Translations under genes and position numbers: made by a program
Notes under the pieces: model-generated
Databases searched by the model: none
What the model saw: the letters and a program-made list of their open reading frames with translations, nothing else
What the model was told of the DNA's origin: nothing
Assembly: GCA_000434995.1 (NCBI GenBank)
Contig: FR895321.1
Coordinates: forward strand, 16,583-61,026
Reading direction: 5' to 3'
DNA length: 44,444 bases
From: Firmicutes bacterium CAG:341
GTDB lineage: Bacteria; Bacillota; Clostridia; Oscillospirales; Acutalibacteraceae
In this document: positions 44,141 through 44,444 of the stretch, one piece after another
Layout of the letters: each line of letters opens with the position of its first letter
Position numbering within the stretch: position 1 is the stretch's first letter

Positions 44141-44444
44141 ATGTCAAATATAATTGTAAGTATTTATAATTTTCTTTGGGGAGATTTAATAACGCTTAAT
44201 TTCAAAGGGACAAGCATAGGCATACCTTTACTTGTCATTTTGCTTATTCCGACAGGAATATTTTTTACGATAAGAACTAAATTTATGCCGATAAGAAAGC
44301 TGCCCACAATGATTAGGGCGCTTGGCGAAAAAAATGATGATAAAAAAAGCTTATCAACTTTTCAAACGCTGATAGTTTCCACCGCCACAAGAGTAGGTAT
44401 GGGAAATTTAGTAGGTGTAGTAGCCGCCATATCCGTCGGCGGTG
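44141..44444 (+). CDS. Second AGCS-family sodium:amino-acid symporter (5' part only)
   Basis: My own translation gives 101 codons from ATG 44141, with AAGGGG 6 bases upstream, running off the right edge. The start SIYNFLWGDLITLNF, the membrane stretch IPLLVILLIPTGIFFTIRTKF and TATRVGMGNLVGVVAAISVGG match the N-terminus of AGCS carriers. The motif reads RVGMGNLVGV where the copy at 27506 has TVGTGNIVGV, so the two belong to different subgroups and may differ in substrate. It starts right after the ireB terminator; I saw no clear separate promoter in the short gap. Confidence 0.88.
   Translation, partial: MSNIIVSIYNFLWGDLITLNFKGTSIGIPLLVILLIPTGIFFTIRTKFMPIRKLPTMIRALGEKNDDKKSLSTFQTLIVSTATRVGMGNLVGVVAAISVGG

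Overview
The window looks like chromosomal DNA from a low-GC Gram-positive bacterium of the class Clostridia, most likely a gut or rumen member of the Ruminococcaceae/Oscillospiraceae. This rests on the AT-rich sequence, strong GGAGG-type ribosome binding sites with many TTG starts, TTGACA/TATAAT-type promoters with 16-18 base spacers, a T-box leader in front of pheST, an IreB-family gene, a CcpA-type cre site and a starch/glucan-utilisation cluster. The assignment is an inference from gene content, since no rRNA gene is present.

Bases 1-8.2 kb. A truncated secreted glucosaminidase (minus strand) diverges from an XRE-type regulator. A minus-strand run follows, read from high to low coordinates: trmN6, rsmI, a PflX-like radical SAM protein, mscL, gpsA and an alpha/beta hydrolase lipase. 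trmN6/rsmI and rsmI/radical SAM overlap by ATGA. Next to it lie a secreted Fn3-domain protein and a D-amino-acid-transaminase-like enzyme.

Bases 8.2-20.5 kb. This is the core transcription/translation block, all on the minus strand: rpoB, rpoC, rpsL, rpsG, fusA, tuf. rpoB has its own promoter and is not preceded by rplJ/rplL in this window. A second strong promoter straddles the rpoC stop codon and gives rpsL a leader of about 180 nt that can fold in two mutually exclusive ways.

Bases 20.5-29 kb. Mostly plus-strand genes: an orphan oligopeptide-type binding lipoprotein overlapping a VanZ-like membrane protein, then nagB, metG and tatD. A minus-strand PIN/NYN-like putative nuclease follows, with a decayed XRE gene in its upstream region, and then an AGCS sodium:amino-acid symporter.

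Bases 29-39.7 kb. A maltodextrin import and breakdown operon on the minus strand (binding lipoprotein, two permeases, MsmX-type ATPase, malQ, glgP) has a perfect cre match in its leader. It diverges from a GH3 beta-glucosidase whose domains are in reversed order. Together these point to uptake and intracellular phosphorolysis of starch-derived oligosaccharides plus hydrolysis of beta-glucosides.

Bases 39.7-44.4 kb. pheS-pheT on the minus strand are controlled by a Phe-specific (UUC) T-box. Diverging from them on the plus strand are ireB, an unrecognised 99-aa protein gene and the start of a second AGCS symporter, cut by the window end.

No insertion sequence, CRISPR array, tRNA, rRNA or prophage was seen. 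I did not find a clear multi-gene system of unknown type. The most original signals are the rpsL leader, the leaderless-looking trmN6 promoter, the MscL-zinc-ribbon protein, and the PIN gene whose promoter lies in an XRE remnant.
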